A DNA stretch of 5,191 nt from an uncultured Flavobacteriia bacterium (GTDB lineage Bacteria; Bacteroidota; Bacteroidia; Flavobacteriales_D; Crocinitomicaceae): NCBI GenBank assembly GCA_903887095.1, contig CAISOQ010000158.1, positions 1 to 5,191 of the forward strand, in the 5' to 3' direction. The notes under the pieces were generated by a model that was given only the letters and a program-made list of their open reading frames with translations, made no database searches and was not told the origin of the DNA. Shown piece after piece: positions 1 through 5,173 of the stretch (its first letter is position 1; every line of letters starts with the position of its first letter). Position numbers and translations under genes: made by a program.

Positions 1-843
1 AAGATTTTTTACAGCTGAACCCTTTAACGCATCGATGCTTTCATCCGTAACTAGGTGGCAGCATAGTAAAGACAATTTTTGAACGGTTCCAAGGTTTTCG
101 ATATTTGTGATGGGGCATTTTGCAATGGTTAGATTACGAACGGTTCCTAGGTTCGAAAAATCAAATAGGTTTAAACAACTACGTATGGTTAGATTTTGGA
201 CAGTTCCGAGGTTTTCCACACTTGATATCCTAGGAAGACATAGTAGCGCCAAAGTATTTACAGTTGACAAATGATTTACCTCAGTTACATATGGACAATA
301 ATCCAATGTTAGGTTATGCACGGTTCCTAAGCTAAGAATATCTGCATTTGTTATGCTATTGCATGAACGGATTGTCAATGTATGCACGGCATTTAGTGCA
401 TTTGTGCCAGTAAGATAAAGAAGGCAATCTAGTGTTATAATTCTCGCGTTTTTTAACATGGAAACATCGATTCTTTTGTAAAAGTATCCTATGTATACCT
501 CGGTTAGGGCGGTTAAACAATTTAATTTTTCTTTTGATAATCCACTGCAGGAACTCAATGAAAGGCCGTATACTTTTCCGAGTTCTTTGAAAATCTGTAT
601 ATCTACGTTGGTAAAGTTGATTTGGTGAAATGTAACGCGAATTTGCGAAAGAGAATGAAAGGAATCGTAAAATTTTTTTCGGATATTTTTGGATTCCCAT
701 AAAAAGTCACCCTTTATTAGATGTGATTTGCGGTGTTTATAAAGGGTTGCAAATAATTCCTTGTTTATCCGATACAGTATGTGCGTTGTTTCGCAGAATC
801 CTTGGATATATAAAAGGATGTGAAAGTCTAAGTTGGAGAACAT
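1..843 (-). CDS. Leucine-rich-repeat protein with F-box-like N-terminus, 3' end outside window (partial)
   Basis: From the ATG at 843 the minus strand stays open for 281 codons to the window edge, with no stop, so the C-terminus is missing. From about residue 88 there are roughly ten leucine-rich repeats of 19-22 residues. The best ones (172-272) follow LGTVxNLTLxxCPxIT, with the Leu/Val/Ile positions and a Cys after the beta strand as in cysteine-containing LRRs. Typical units are LGTVHNLTLDYCPYVTEVNH and LGTVQNLTIRSCLNLFDFSN. LRR solenoids are protein-binding scaffolds, so a binding role is expected but the partner is unknown. Residues 1-40, beginning MFSNLDFHILLYIQGF, have the length and hydrophobic spacing of a degenerate F-box. 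If real, that would make this a substrate adaptor for a host SCF ubiquitin ligase; this part is weak. No signal peptide or membrane segment is evident. The DNA of successive repeats is also similar, suggesting recent duplication. An early-type promoter lies 38 nt upstream. Confidence 0.88.
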   Translation of the reverse strand, partial: MFSNLDFHILLYIQGFCETTHILYRINKELFATLYKHRKSHLIKGDFLWESKNIRKKFYDSFHSLSQIRVTFHQINFTNVDIQIFKELGKVYGLSLSSCSGLSKEKLNCLTALTEVYIGYFYKRIDVSMLKNARIITLDCLLYLTGTNALNAVHTLTIRSCNSITNADILSLGTVHNLTLDYCPYVTEVNHLSTVNTLALLCLPRISSVENLGTVQNLTIRSCLNLFDFSNLGTVRNLTIAKCPITNIENLGTVQKLSLLCCHLVTDESIDALKGSAVKNL

Positions 844-878
844 GGTAGTAAATACATTGTGTATGTTGTAAAAAAACC

Positions 879-892
879 TTTCAATTTTTTTT
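879..892 (-). promoter_or_regulatory. Early-type promoter of the LRR gene
   Basis: On the minus strand this reads AAAAAAAATTGAAA and contains the exact octamer AAAATTGA (881-888), the known mimivirus early promoter. It lies 38 nt upstream of the ATG at 843 and is followed by GG and a run of seven T, like the T-runs after the other copies in this window. Confidence 0.85.
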
Positions 893-933
893 GGATGGTT
901 TGGATTAGATTGGATTTTGTTTGGTTGTGTTTG

Positions 934-1060
934 ATGCAGAGTAGATTCTAATGCAGTATGTAATGCAGAGTAGATTCTAATGCAGTATGTAATGCAGAGT
1001 AGATTCTAATGCACTGTTGATATAGTGCAGTATGTAATGCAGAGTAGATTCTAATGCATA
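934..1060. repeat. 29-bp tandem repeat, four copies, one interrupted
   Basis: The unit starts ATGCAGAGTAGATTCTAATG and ends with CAGTATGTA. Copies 1 (934-962) and 2 (963-991) are identical. Copy 3 (992-1036) carries a 16-bp insertion before its last segment. Copy 4 begins at 1037 and decays after about 24 bases. A further degenerate piece of the unit, AATGCAGTATATA, forms the right arm of the adjacent hairpin. The unit length is not a multiple of three and no plausible protein is encoded. The near-perfect identity points to recent expansion by slippage or recombination. Confidence 0.93.
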
Positions 1061-1061
1061 G

Positions 1062-1101
1062 TGTATTATATACTACATTACGCAATGCAGTATATAATAC
1101 A
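1062..1101 (-). terminator. Strong hairpin downstream of RRM-like gene, putative 3'-end signal
   Basis: Arms 1062-1079 and 1084-1101 pair at 17 of 18 positions: 13 consecutive pairs, one A/C mismatch, then four more pairs, around a loop of four bases. Mimivirus transcripts are known to end and be polyadenylated at AT-rich hairpins of about this stem length. The hairpin is about 156 nt beyond the stop of the RRM-like gene, which is rather far, so its role as that gene's 3' end is inferred. It lies exactly between the two tandem arrays and could equally be a by-product of repeat evolution. Confidence 0.6.
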
Positions 1102-1196
1102 AGAAATGAGTGACAAACCGAGAAATGAGTGACAAAACGATAAATGAGTGACAAAATAAGAAATGAGTGACAAAACGAGAAATGAGTGACAAAAAA
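1102..1196. repeat. 19-bp tandem repeat, five copies
   Basis: Five uninterrupted copies of AGAAATGAGTGACAAAACG start at 1102, 1121, 1140, 1159 and 1178. The core AAATGAGTGACAAA is invariant and only the edges vary. Each copy carries an ATG on the plus strand, but the 19-bp period rotates it through all frames, so this is not a coding repeat. Conserved cores with variable flanks resemble an array of protein-binding sites (iteron-like), but no function is shown. The array starts immediately after the hairpin ending at 1101. Confidence 0.93.
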
Positions 1197-1256
1197 AATA
1201 GCTATTGGTCAAGTGACCTCACCATTCTGCTAGTTAAAGTTAGTTACCAAAAATTT

Positions 1257-1895
1257 TTATGCGGCTTTAATTATTCTTGCGGGTCTTCGTCTCTTGGGAT
1301 ACGCCGTGTTACCATAATCAACGCCACAGTTTTCGTATGTAAGCGATTCTTCTTCTTCTGACTCGGGTTGTTTATAAGAGTAAGAAGAGTCTGAAGGAGA
1401 CGAAGGAGGAGGGGTCAGTGGCGAAATTGGTGAGTATACTTTTGCTCTGGCGATTGGTGGAGGAGAAAGTGGCGAGTCAAGTGAAAGCGAAGTAATAGAT
1501 GGCAATTCAATACGCAAGGACTTGATGGGTGGAGGAGAAAGAGGAAGAGGTGGTTTACAGTAGGCAGGTAAAGTAGGATTCAAAGGCTTAGTCGGAGTAG
1601 GCTTTGCAGGGCGCATCGCAGAGACTTTCCAAAAATACTTATGGTTATAATACACTTGGATATTTTCGCCGCGAATGAGCTGCAAACGAGTAGCATACGT
1701 ATACGTGTCCAAATACCATGACTTGTAGTGGACGAATACCAGATAAAACTTCTCTCCTCGCGCAGATGTTTTCAAAAGCATCTCCAAATGGCTGAGTATT
1801 CCGAATTGCTTGAACATGTGCTCAATATATTCCTTGGGAATATCTGGAAACACGCGAGGAATGCAAAGACTAGGGTAATTTTCAGGGAAAGACAT
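1257..1895 (-). CDS. RRM-like RNA-binding protein with Pro/Ser-rich tail
   Basis: This 212-residue protein starts at the ATG at 1895. An in-frame TTG at 1904 would add three residues (xKI), but a standard ATG with the usual promoter spacing (55 nt) is preferred. Residues 9-92 fit a divergent RNA recognition motif: a first strand LCIPRVF (RNP2-like, 10-16), a helix KEYIEHMFKQFG (21-32), an RNP1-like strand EKFYLVFVHY (48-57) with aromatic residues where RRMs stack on bases, and a last strand ending NHKYFWKV (84-91). Residues 97-170 are Pro/Ser-rich with PLSPPPI twice (118-124, 142-148) and many Ser/Thr-Pro sites, probably disordered and open to proline-directed kinases. Next come an acidic patch, ESEEEE (178-183), and a basic end, KRRRPARIIK (201-210), which could bind nucleic acid or act as a nuclear localisation signal. 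The RNA target is unknown. The RRM assignment is from pattern only. Confidence 0.85.
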   Translation of the reverse strand: MSFPENYPSLCIPRVFPDIPKEYIEHMFKQFGILSHLEMLLKTSARGEKFYLVFVHYKSWYLDTYTYATRLQLIRGENIQVYYNHKYFWKVSAMRPAKPTPTKPLNPTLPAYCKPPLPLSPPPIKSLRIELPSITSLSLDSPLSPPPIARAKVYSPISPLTPPPSSPSDSSYSYKQPESEEEESLTYENCGVDYGNTAYPKRRRPARIIKAA

Positions 1896-1932
1896 GATTT
1901 TCAAGGGCTCGGGGGAAAGAATACCTAAGATG

Positions 1933-1966
1933 AATGTGAAAAAAGTATTTCAATTTTTTTCACATT
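1933..1966 (-). terminator. 12-bp inverted repeat enclosing the RRM-gene promoter
   Basis: AATGTGAAAAAA (1933-1944) pairs perfectly with TTTTTTCACATT (1955-1966) around a 10-base loop. It lies between the RING gene's stop (2056) and the RRM-like gene's start (1895), so it could be the 3'-end hairpin of the RING transcript. The AAAATTGA core of the next gene spans its loop and right arm, so one sequence may serve as 3' end of one gene and promoter of the next. The terminator role is inferred. Confidence 0.5.
1948..1960 (-). promoter_or_regulatory. Early-type promoter of the RRM-like gene
   Basis: Minus strand AAAAAAATTGAAA, with the AAAATTGA core at 1950-1957, 55 nt upstream of the ATG at 1895. 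A run of six T follows after TAC, matching the arrangement at the other promoters here. Confidence 0.87.
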
Positions 1967-1983
1967 TGGTAAAAAAATGAAAA

Positions 1984-1995
1984 AACTAAATTTTT
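1984..1995 (-). promoter_or_regulatory. AACTAAATTTTT element upstream of RRM-gene promoter
   Basis: The plus-strand 12-mer AACTAAATTTTT starts 34 nt from the start of the TCAATTTT (AAAATTGA) core at 1950. The same 12-mer occurs at exactly the same offset upstream of the SNF2 gene (4464-4475). In such AT-rich DNA the match may be chance. An auxiliary promoter element is one possibility. Confidence 0.3.
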
Positions 1996-2009
1996 AAAAT
2001 GAATCTATT

Positions 2010-2063
2010 TATACTTGTAATTGCACTTATAAAACTTGTATACTTGTCATTACATTTATACAT
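2010..2063. repeat. Imperfect 25-bp direct repeat at the RING gene's 3' end
   Basis: Copies at 2010-2034 and 2039-2063 share TATACTTGT and then match at most further positions, 20 of 25 in all, with a 29-bp period. The right copy overlaps the last codons and the stop of the RING gene, so the other probably arose by duplication of the gene's end into its 3' region. Confidence 0.6.
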
Positions 2064-2631
2064 TGGTTGCTCTACACATAGGGCAGGTAACTACAGTTTT
2101 TCGTTCAATACACACATCTGACCATTTGTTAAAGCATTTTATTCCAAACGCATGATTGCAAGATAACATTAATGCGCATTCTTTGCTATGTTTTTTCGTG
2201 CATATGGAGCATGGTTCGACCATTTGTTTGGTAGTAATCACACGTCTCTCCATGTGCAAAGAGGACTGCCACATTTTGAGTGCTTTTTCGTGAACATTAA
2301 AATATTCATTGCGTTTTTCGACATATGCTTCAGAAACTTCATCTAACTTAACATCGTTCTTGTCTACTAAACCGTCTTCAAAATAACAATTAATTGCCAA
2401 TCGTTCCATCCGCATAGTCAGTGTGGTATCGTCATACACCCTACAAATAAGTAATTGAATTTCGCAATATTCGTCTTGTGTCATTTGCGCATTGGTATGA
2501 AGATAATGTTTAAGTTTGCTGTTCATGATATTTTCGATAAAGTTGATTGACAGTTCGATTTTTTTGGTTAACGATAATAAATCGTTTCGCACTTTGGATA
2601 AATAATAGATATCTAAGTTTATTGCTGTCAT
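2056..2631 (-). CDS. RING-finger protein with incomplete zinc-ligand set
   Basis: This 191-residue protein starts at the ATG at 2631. Residues 1-135 look largely alpha-helical and charged, with no recognised domain. A RING-type finger fills the C-terminus: C141, C144, C158, H160, C166, C183 and C186 fall at RING spacing. At the position of the fifth ligand, where RING fingers have His or Cys (CNHAFxIKC), there is Gly163. RING fingers normally recruit E2 ubiquitin-conjugating enzymes to act as E3 ligases. With a ligand missing, the finger may fold with a substitute such as C152 or C174, or bind without ligase activity. The segment CFNKWSDVC and the 17-residue step to C183 match the RING on the adjacent SNF2 protein, implying a shared origin. 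The promoter is a variant lacking one T. Its targets are unknown. Confidence 0.88.
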   Translation of the reverse strand: MTAINLDIYYLSKVRNDLLSLTKKIELSINFIENIMNSKLKHYLHTNAQMTQDEYCEIQLLICRVYDDTTLTMRMERLAINCYFEDGLVDKNDVKLDEVSEAYVEKRNEYFNVHEKALKMWQSSLHMERRVITTKQMVEPCSICTKKHSKECALMLSCNHAFGIKCFNKWSDVCIERKTVVTCPMCRATNV

Positions 2632-2676
2632 TGAATAAAGGATGATGGGGAAAAGATGAGGAAGAGTAGAATGAAA

Positions 2677-2714
2677 AAATCATTTCATTTTTTTTGTGAA
2701 TAAGGAAATGATTT
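2677..2714 (-). terminator. 10-bp inverted repeat downstream of SNF2 gene
   Basis: AAATCATTTC (2677-2686) pairs perfectly with GAAATGATTT (2705-2714) around an 18-base loop. It is about 100 nt beyond the SNF2 stop and could be that transcript's 3'-end hairpin. Its left arm overlaps the variant promoter of the RING gene. The role is inferred; the long loop makes the hairpin weaker than the one at 1062. Confidence 0.4.
2683..2695 (-). promoter_or_regulatory. Variant early-type promoter of the RING gene
   Basis: Minus strand AAAAAAAATGAAA: the same layout as the other promoters, but the core is AAAATGA instead of AAAATTGA, one T short. It begins 54 nt from the ATG at 2631, essentially the same distance as at the RRM-like and Nanos-like genes, and is followed by a T-run, so I take it as the functional equivalent. 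Confidence 0.6.
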
Positions 2715-2812
2715 AAAGAAAGAAAAAAGAGTATTTGTCAAATGAAAATGACATCATCTTTCGATTAAATTAAATGAGTTACAAATTAATAGTTAATAGT
2801 CAAAACAAGTGA

Positions 2813-4351
2813 TTATGTATGCATGAGGAGTTCCGCGGAGATATCTTTCTTCTTCGCTTGTTTCTCGTGCACGTATTTCTCCAAAGACTTTGTTTTATTC
2901 TCTATGTCAAAGCCAGCCATTTCATAGCGAAAAACAACGACTTGTTTTGTTTGACCGATACGATGGCACCGAGCAATGGCCTGTTCTTCGACAAATGGGT
3001 TCCAGTGTGGGCTGACAAAATATATCTCGTTGTAATTCGCCTGTAAGTTAAGACCTTCGCTGCATGTTTGTATTTGTAGTATAAGGGCGTCGTATGCGGA
3101 GTCTAGTATCTTCTTGCGTTTACTTGCGGACACGGTTCCATCGATTACTGCGACATTCATGCCATTCTCTTGGAGTCGACTCGATATTTCAGTTATTTCT
3201 TCGCGGAACTGGCAAAAGATGAGTTTCCCGTCGCCATTCTCGCGATTGTCCAGTATGTCTTTGACGACTTGGTTCATTTTGCTGCAGCTATTGGCGACTT
3301 CTTCGGTAACGTTCTTCAATAATCGCGGCAATACACAGATTTGTCTTGCACGCATGAGGGCGGCAAAGGTTGGTAGTTTATTAAAGTTTTCTGCGCTGCC
3401 CGACACGTTGCTGAATCGAAGGCTGGCATGAATGTCTATGGCAACCTGTTTTTCTGCCTCATTGCTCCACTCGACCATTTCGTCGCACAAATGAATGTTC
3501 GTGAGTTCGATTCCGGTCTTTTTCTTGGTGCGTCGTAGAATAAAGTGGTCGCTGAGTTCTTTTCTATTGTCTTCCTCTCGGTAGTATTCGGAAGGTATGC
3601 GAAGTAGTCCGCATAGTGCATAAAAGTCGTTCTTTTTATTTTGAATGGGAGTTCCAGAGACGAGCCATCGTATGCCCGCTTTAAGTTTTCTTGCGCCAAT
3701 GTATCGTGATGTGGTAGAGTTACGCAAGTGGTGTGCTTCGTCAAATATAACGCGAGACCATTCAATGCCATGAAGCATACTCGTTTTTCCGCTAGCAGTC
3801 ACTGCAATTTCGCTGTAAGTAGAGATAACGATGCGTTTTTCTTCTATTTCTTCTTTTGTAAGTTTTTTGTGGATTCCATGGTATACGAGTGGTTCTTCGT
3901 CGGTAATGTTGCAGATTTGACGCTTCCACTGTTCTAGTAGCACGGGCGGCAAGATGATAAGTGTTCTCGCCAATTTATTTGACATGATAACGCCGGTCAT
4001 GATGATGGTTTTTCCGAGTCCCATTTCATCTCCTAGAAAGCCGCCGCGAACATTAAACAGTGGTGCATGGTTCAGTTCATTTTCGATGAGCCACTGCACA
4101 CCATCGACCTGATAGGATTTTTCGTCCATGTCAAGCATGTGAATCATGGTTTTGTAGCGTTTCATGCATTTGTATACTTTGTGACTTTCATACGGTTGTT
4201 TTTTATGGCATATAAAGCATGTGATTCTACGGTTATTGGCAACGCACGTGTCTCTCCATTTTTCAAAGCATGGTGTATGAACTTTATGTCCACATACGAT
4301 TTTCTGAATGTCTTGGTCAACATTTTCTGCGCACGAGTGACAGTATACCAT
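2813..4351 (-). CDS. SNF2-family ATPase/helicase with N-terminal RING finger
   Basis: This 512-residue protein is complete from the ATG at 4351. It opens with a canonical RING-H2 finger: C4, C7, C20, H22, H25, C28, C45, C48. A two-lobed SNF2 motor follows: Q-motif-like YQVDGVQWL (80-88), Walker A DEMGLGKT (108-115, K114), Walker B DEAH (204-207), motif III SGTPIQN (232-238), motif IV around KLIFCQF (376-382), motif V SEGLNL (431-436), and motif VI ARCHRIGQ (460-467) with arginine fingers R461 and R464. SNF2 ATPases use ATP to move along double-stranded DNA and shift nucleosomes or displace bound proteins. With a RING they recall the Rad5/HLTF/Rad16 group, which combine translocation with ubiquitination. 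In those proteins the RING sits between the two lobes; here it is at the N-terminus. The motor is compact, without HIRAN, bromo- or chromodomains. All catalytic motifs look intact. Likely roles are viral transcription, DNA repair or countering host chromatin, at the viral factory or nucleus (inference). Confidence 0.96.
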   Translation of the reverse strand: MVYCHSCAENVDQDIQKIVCGHKVHTPCFEKWRDTCVANNRRITCFICHKKQPYESHKVYKCMKRYKTMIHMLDMDEKSYQVDGVQWLIENELNHAPLFNVRGGFLGDEMGLGKTIIMTGVIMSNKLARTLIILPPVLLEQWKRQICNITDEEPLVYHGIHKKLTKEEIEEKRIVISTYSEIAVTASGKTSMLHGIEWSRVIFDEAHHLRNSTTSRYIGARKLKAGIRWLVSGTPIQNKKNDFYALCGLLRIPSEYYREEDNRKELSDHFILRRTKKKTGIELTNIHLCDEMVEWSNEAEKQVAIDIHASLRFSNVSGSAENFNKLPTFAALMRARQICVLPRLLKNVTEEVANSCSKMNQVVKDILDNRENGDGKLIFCQFREEITEISSRLQENGMNVAVIDGTVSASKRKKILDSAYDALILQIQTCSEGLNLQANYNEIYFVSPHWNPFVEEQAIARCHRIGQTKQVVVFRYEMAGFDIENKTKSLEKYVHEKQAKKKDISAELLMHT

Positions 4352-4427
4352 TATTGGGATAGTTAGGTGGATAATAGTTGTTATTTGCTAGGCGAAAGAC
4401 TGCATTTGGGGTGCGAAGCAAAAAAGA

Positions 4428-4437
4428 TTTCAATTTT
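4428..4437 (-). promoter_or_regulatory. Early-type promoter of the SNF2 gene
   Basis: Minus strand AAAATTGAAA with the exact AAAATTGA core at 4430-4437, followed by TC and a run of six T. It is 79 nt from the ATG at 4351, the longest spacing in the window, and its A-run is only four bases, shorter than at the other genes. Confidence 0.8.
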
Positions 4438-4463
4438 ATCAAAAAACACTGAAAAATAGACAT

Positions 4464-4475
4464 AACTAAATTTTT
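4464..4475 (-). promoter_or_regulatory. AACTAAATTTTT element upstream of SNF2 promoter
   Basis: This is the second occurrence of the 12-mer also found at 1984-1995, again 34 nt from the AAAATTGA core (4430). Similar AT-rich sequence, including TTTATAC, follows both copies. Function unknown; chance is possible in AT-rich DNA. Confidence 0.3.
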
Positions 4476-4488
4476 ATAATTCTTTATA

Positions 4489-4516
4489 CAATAATGCATT
4501 ATTTATTGCATTATTG
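4489..4516 (-). terminator. 10-bp hairpin downstream of the Nanos-like gene
   Basis: CAATAATGCA (4489-4498) pairs with TGCATTATTG (4507-4516) around an 8-base loop. The left arm also belongs to a 14-bp perfect palindrome, AATAATGCATTATT (4490-4503), so two alternative folds exist. It lies about 130 nt beyond the Nanos-like gene's stop and may mark that transcript's 3' end, as AT-rich hairpins do in mimivirus; this is inferred. Confidence 0.5.
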
Positions 4517-4590
4517 ACATTGAATGAATATGTATGCATAAAAAAAGGAATTGGTCACTGTTAAACATCTCATTAAATTACAAAACAATC

Positions 4591-4630
4591 AATAAAACAA
4601 TAAAACATTAAAACATTAAAACATTAAAGC
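4591..4630. repeat. 8-bp tandem array in the 3' region of the Nanos-like gene
   Basis: There are five units of consensus AWTAAAAC in register: AATAAAAC twice, ATTAAAAC twice, then ATTAAAGC. A decayed sixth, AATAATCA, follows. On the sense strand this puts repeated GTTTTAAT immediately after the stop codon, inside the probable 3' untranslated region. Simple slippage is the likely origin. An RNA-binding site is possible but unproven. Confidence 0.75.
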
Positions 4631-4644
4631 AATAATCAATGCAT

Positions 4645-5121
4645 TCAATCCTCTTCTTCGCTATCATACATAGCGGCCCAATTGGCCTTGCGTGGCTGGG
4701 TCGATGGTGCGGTTGCTGGTTTTGCCCATGGCGCTGGCTTTGTTATAGAAGGATTTGTCGCAGGCTTTGTCACAGCAGCAGAAGGCTTTACTGGTTCGTC
4801 TTCCGAATCTGAGCTCATTTCCAATGCAAAGAACTTAGAATGCATCGGTGCTTTTTCGGCTGTCTTTTTAATCGTAACCGGCTTTTTGACAACTGGCTTT
4901 GGCTGTTCTGCTTCTTTTCGGTCTTTCGCAAGTCGTGTGCAATACTTGGGACCATGCCCTTTGATGCCACAATACGCACAAACTACCGACAATAGTGTAG
5001 GGCAGCAAACTTTACCTTGTTCATTGCGAACATTGTGGCTTCGAAACTCTTTTTCTGGTTTGTTACTATCATAGCATACCTTGCAGAAAGATTTTACGGT
5101 TACCTTGTATGTTCGTGACAT
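4645..5121 (-). CDS. Nanos-type CCHC zinc-finger protein
   Basis: This 158-residue protein starts at the ATG at 5121, 55 nt from an exact early-type promoter core. Residues 13-61 carry two consecutive CCHC fingers in the arrangement of the Nanos RNA-binding domain: C13-x2-C16-x12-H29-x10-C40, then C48-x2-C51-x4-H56-x4-C61. The first finger matches Nanos spacing exactly and keeps the Cys-Pro-x-Leu step after it. The second has x4 where Nanos has x7, making it identical to a retroviral-type zinc knuckle. Eukaryotic Nanos binds mRNA with Pumilio and recruits deadenylases to repress translation, so control of viral or host mRNA is a reasonable guess. The rest is low complexity: a Lys/Pro/Ala-rich linker and two aromatic-acidic segments, FFALEMSSDSEDE (97-109) and WAAMYDSEEED (148-158), with likely casein kinase 2 sites. 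The tail is probably disordered. The plus-strand open frame opposite it is a shadow. Confidence 0.9.
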   Translation of the reverse strand: MSRTYKVTVKSFCKVCYDSNKPEKEFRSHNVRNEQGKVCCPTLLSVVCAYCGIKGHGPKYCTRLAKDRKEAEQPKPVVKKPVTIKKTAEKAPMHSKFFALEMSSDSEDEPVKPSAAVTKPATNPSITKPAPWAKPATAPSTQPRKANWAAMYDSEEED

Positions 5122-5173
5122 CTTTGATTGAGATAGTGGGGGAAGAATGAATTGCTCTTCCTTGGAAAAAAGA

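Larger units (their letters stand above)
844..1256. other. 413-nt non-coding gap rich in repeats
   Basis: This is the gap between the RRM-like gene's stop and the LRR gene's start. From left to right it holds a short 5' leader with an early-type promoter (879-892), a G/T-rich stretch on the plus strand (about 892-933), a 29-bp tandem array, a strong hairpin (1062-1101), a 19-bp tandem array (1102-1196) and about 60 nt of unremarkable AT-rich sequence. Open frames crossing it on either strand consist mostly of translated repeat units, and some start only at GTG, so I call no gene here. Confidence 0.75.

Noticed and set aside
356..700. 114-residue minus-strand open frame
   Set aside because: It is in a different frame from the 281-codon LRR frame that covers the same DNA and has clear repeats and a promoter.
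948..1154. 68-residue minus-strand open frame with repeated IYSALHTAL
   Set aside because: It is a translation of the 29-bp and 19-bp arrays, whose periods are not multiples of three; there is no early promoter before it.
934..1196. CRISPR array
   Set aside because: The repeats are directly abutting with no unique spacers, so they are tandem repeats.
1206..1217. 5-bp inverted repeat GGTCA/TGACC as terminator of the RRM-like gene
   Set aside because: The stem is only 5 bp; the much longer hairpin at 1062-1101 is the better candidate.
1167..1361. 64-residue plus-strand open frame starting in the 19-bp array
   Set aside because: It starts at GTG inside a repeat unit, overlaps the end of the RRM-like gene in antisense, and has no recognisable domain or promoter.
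1896..1904. Three-codon N-terminal extension of the RRM-like protein from TTG
   Set aside because: An ATG lies three codons downstream, and giant viruses normally start at ATG; spacing from the promoter to that ATG matches other genes exactly.
3114..4366. Several 69-111-residue open frames within the SNF2 gene on both strands
   Set aside because: All overlap intact SNF2 coding sequence in other frames and show no domain.
4317..4499. 60-residue minus-strand open frame upstream of the SNF2 gene
   Set aside because: It overlaps the SNF2 RING start in another frame and runs across the SNF2 promoter; no domain or separate promoter is visible.
4682..5074. 130-residue plus-strand open frame opposite the Nanos-like gene
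   Set aside because: It is an antisense shadow of a gene with a clear zinc-finger domain and promoter; its Gly/Ala/Phe-rich composition mirrors the Lys/Pro/Ala tail on the other strand.
5141..5161. 6-bp inverted repeat GGAAGA/TCTTCC in the Nanos-like gene's leader
   Set aside because: The stem is too short with a 9-base loop to be distinguished from chance.
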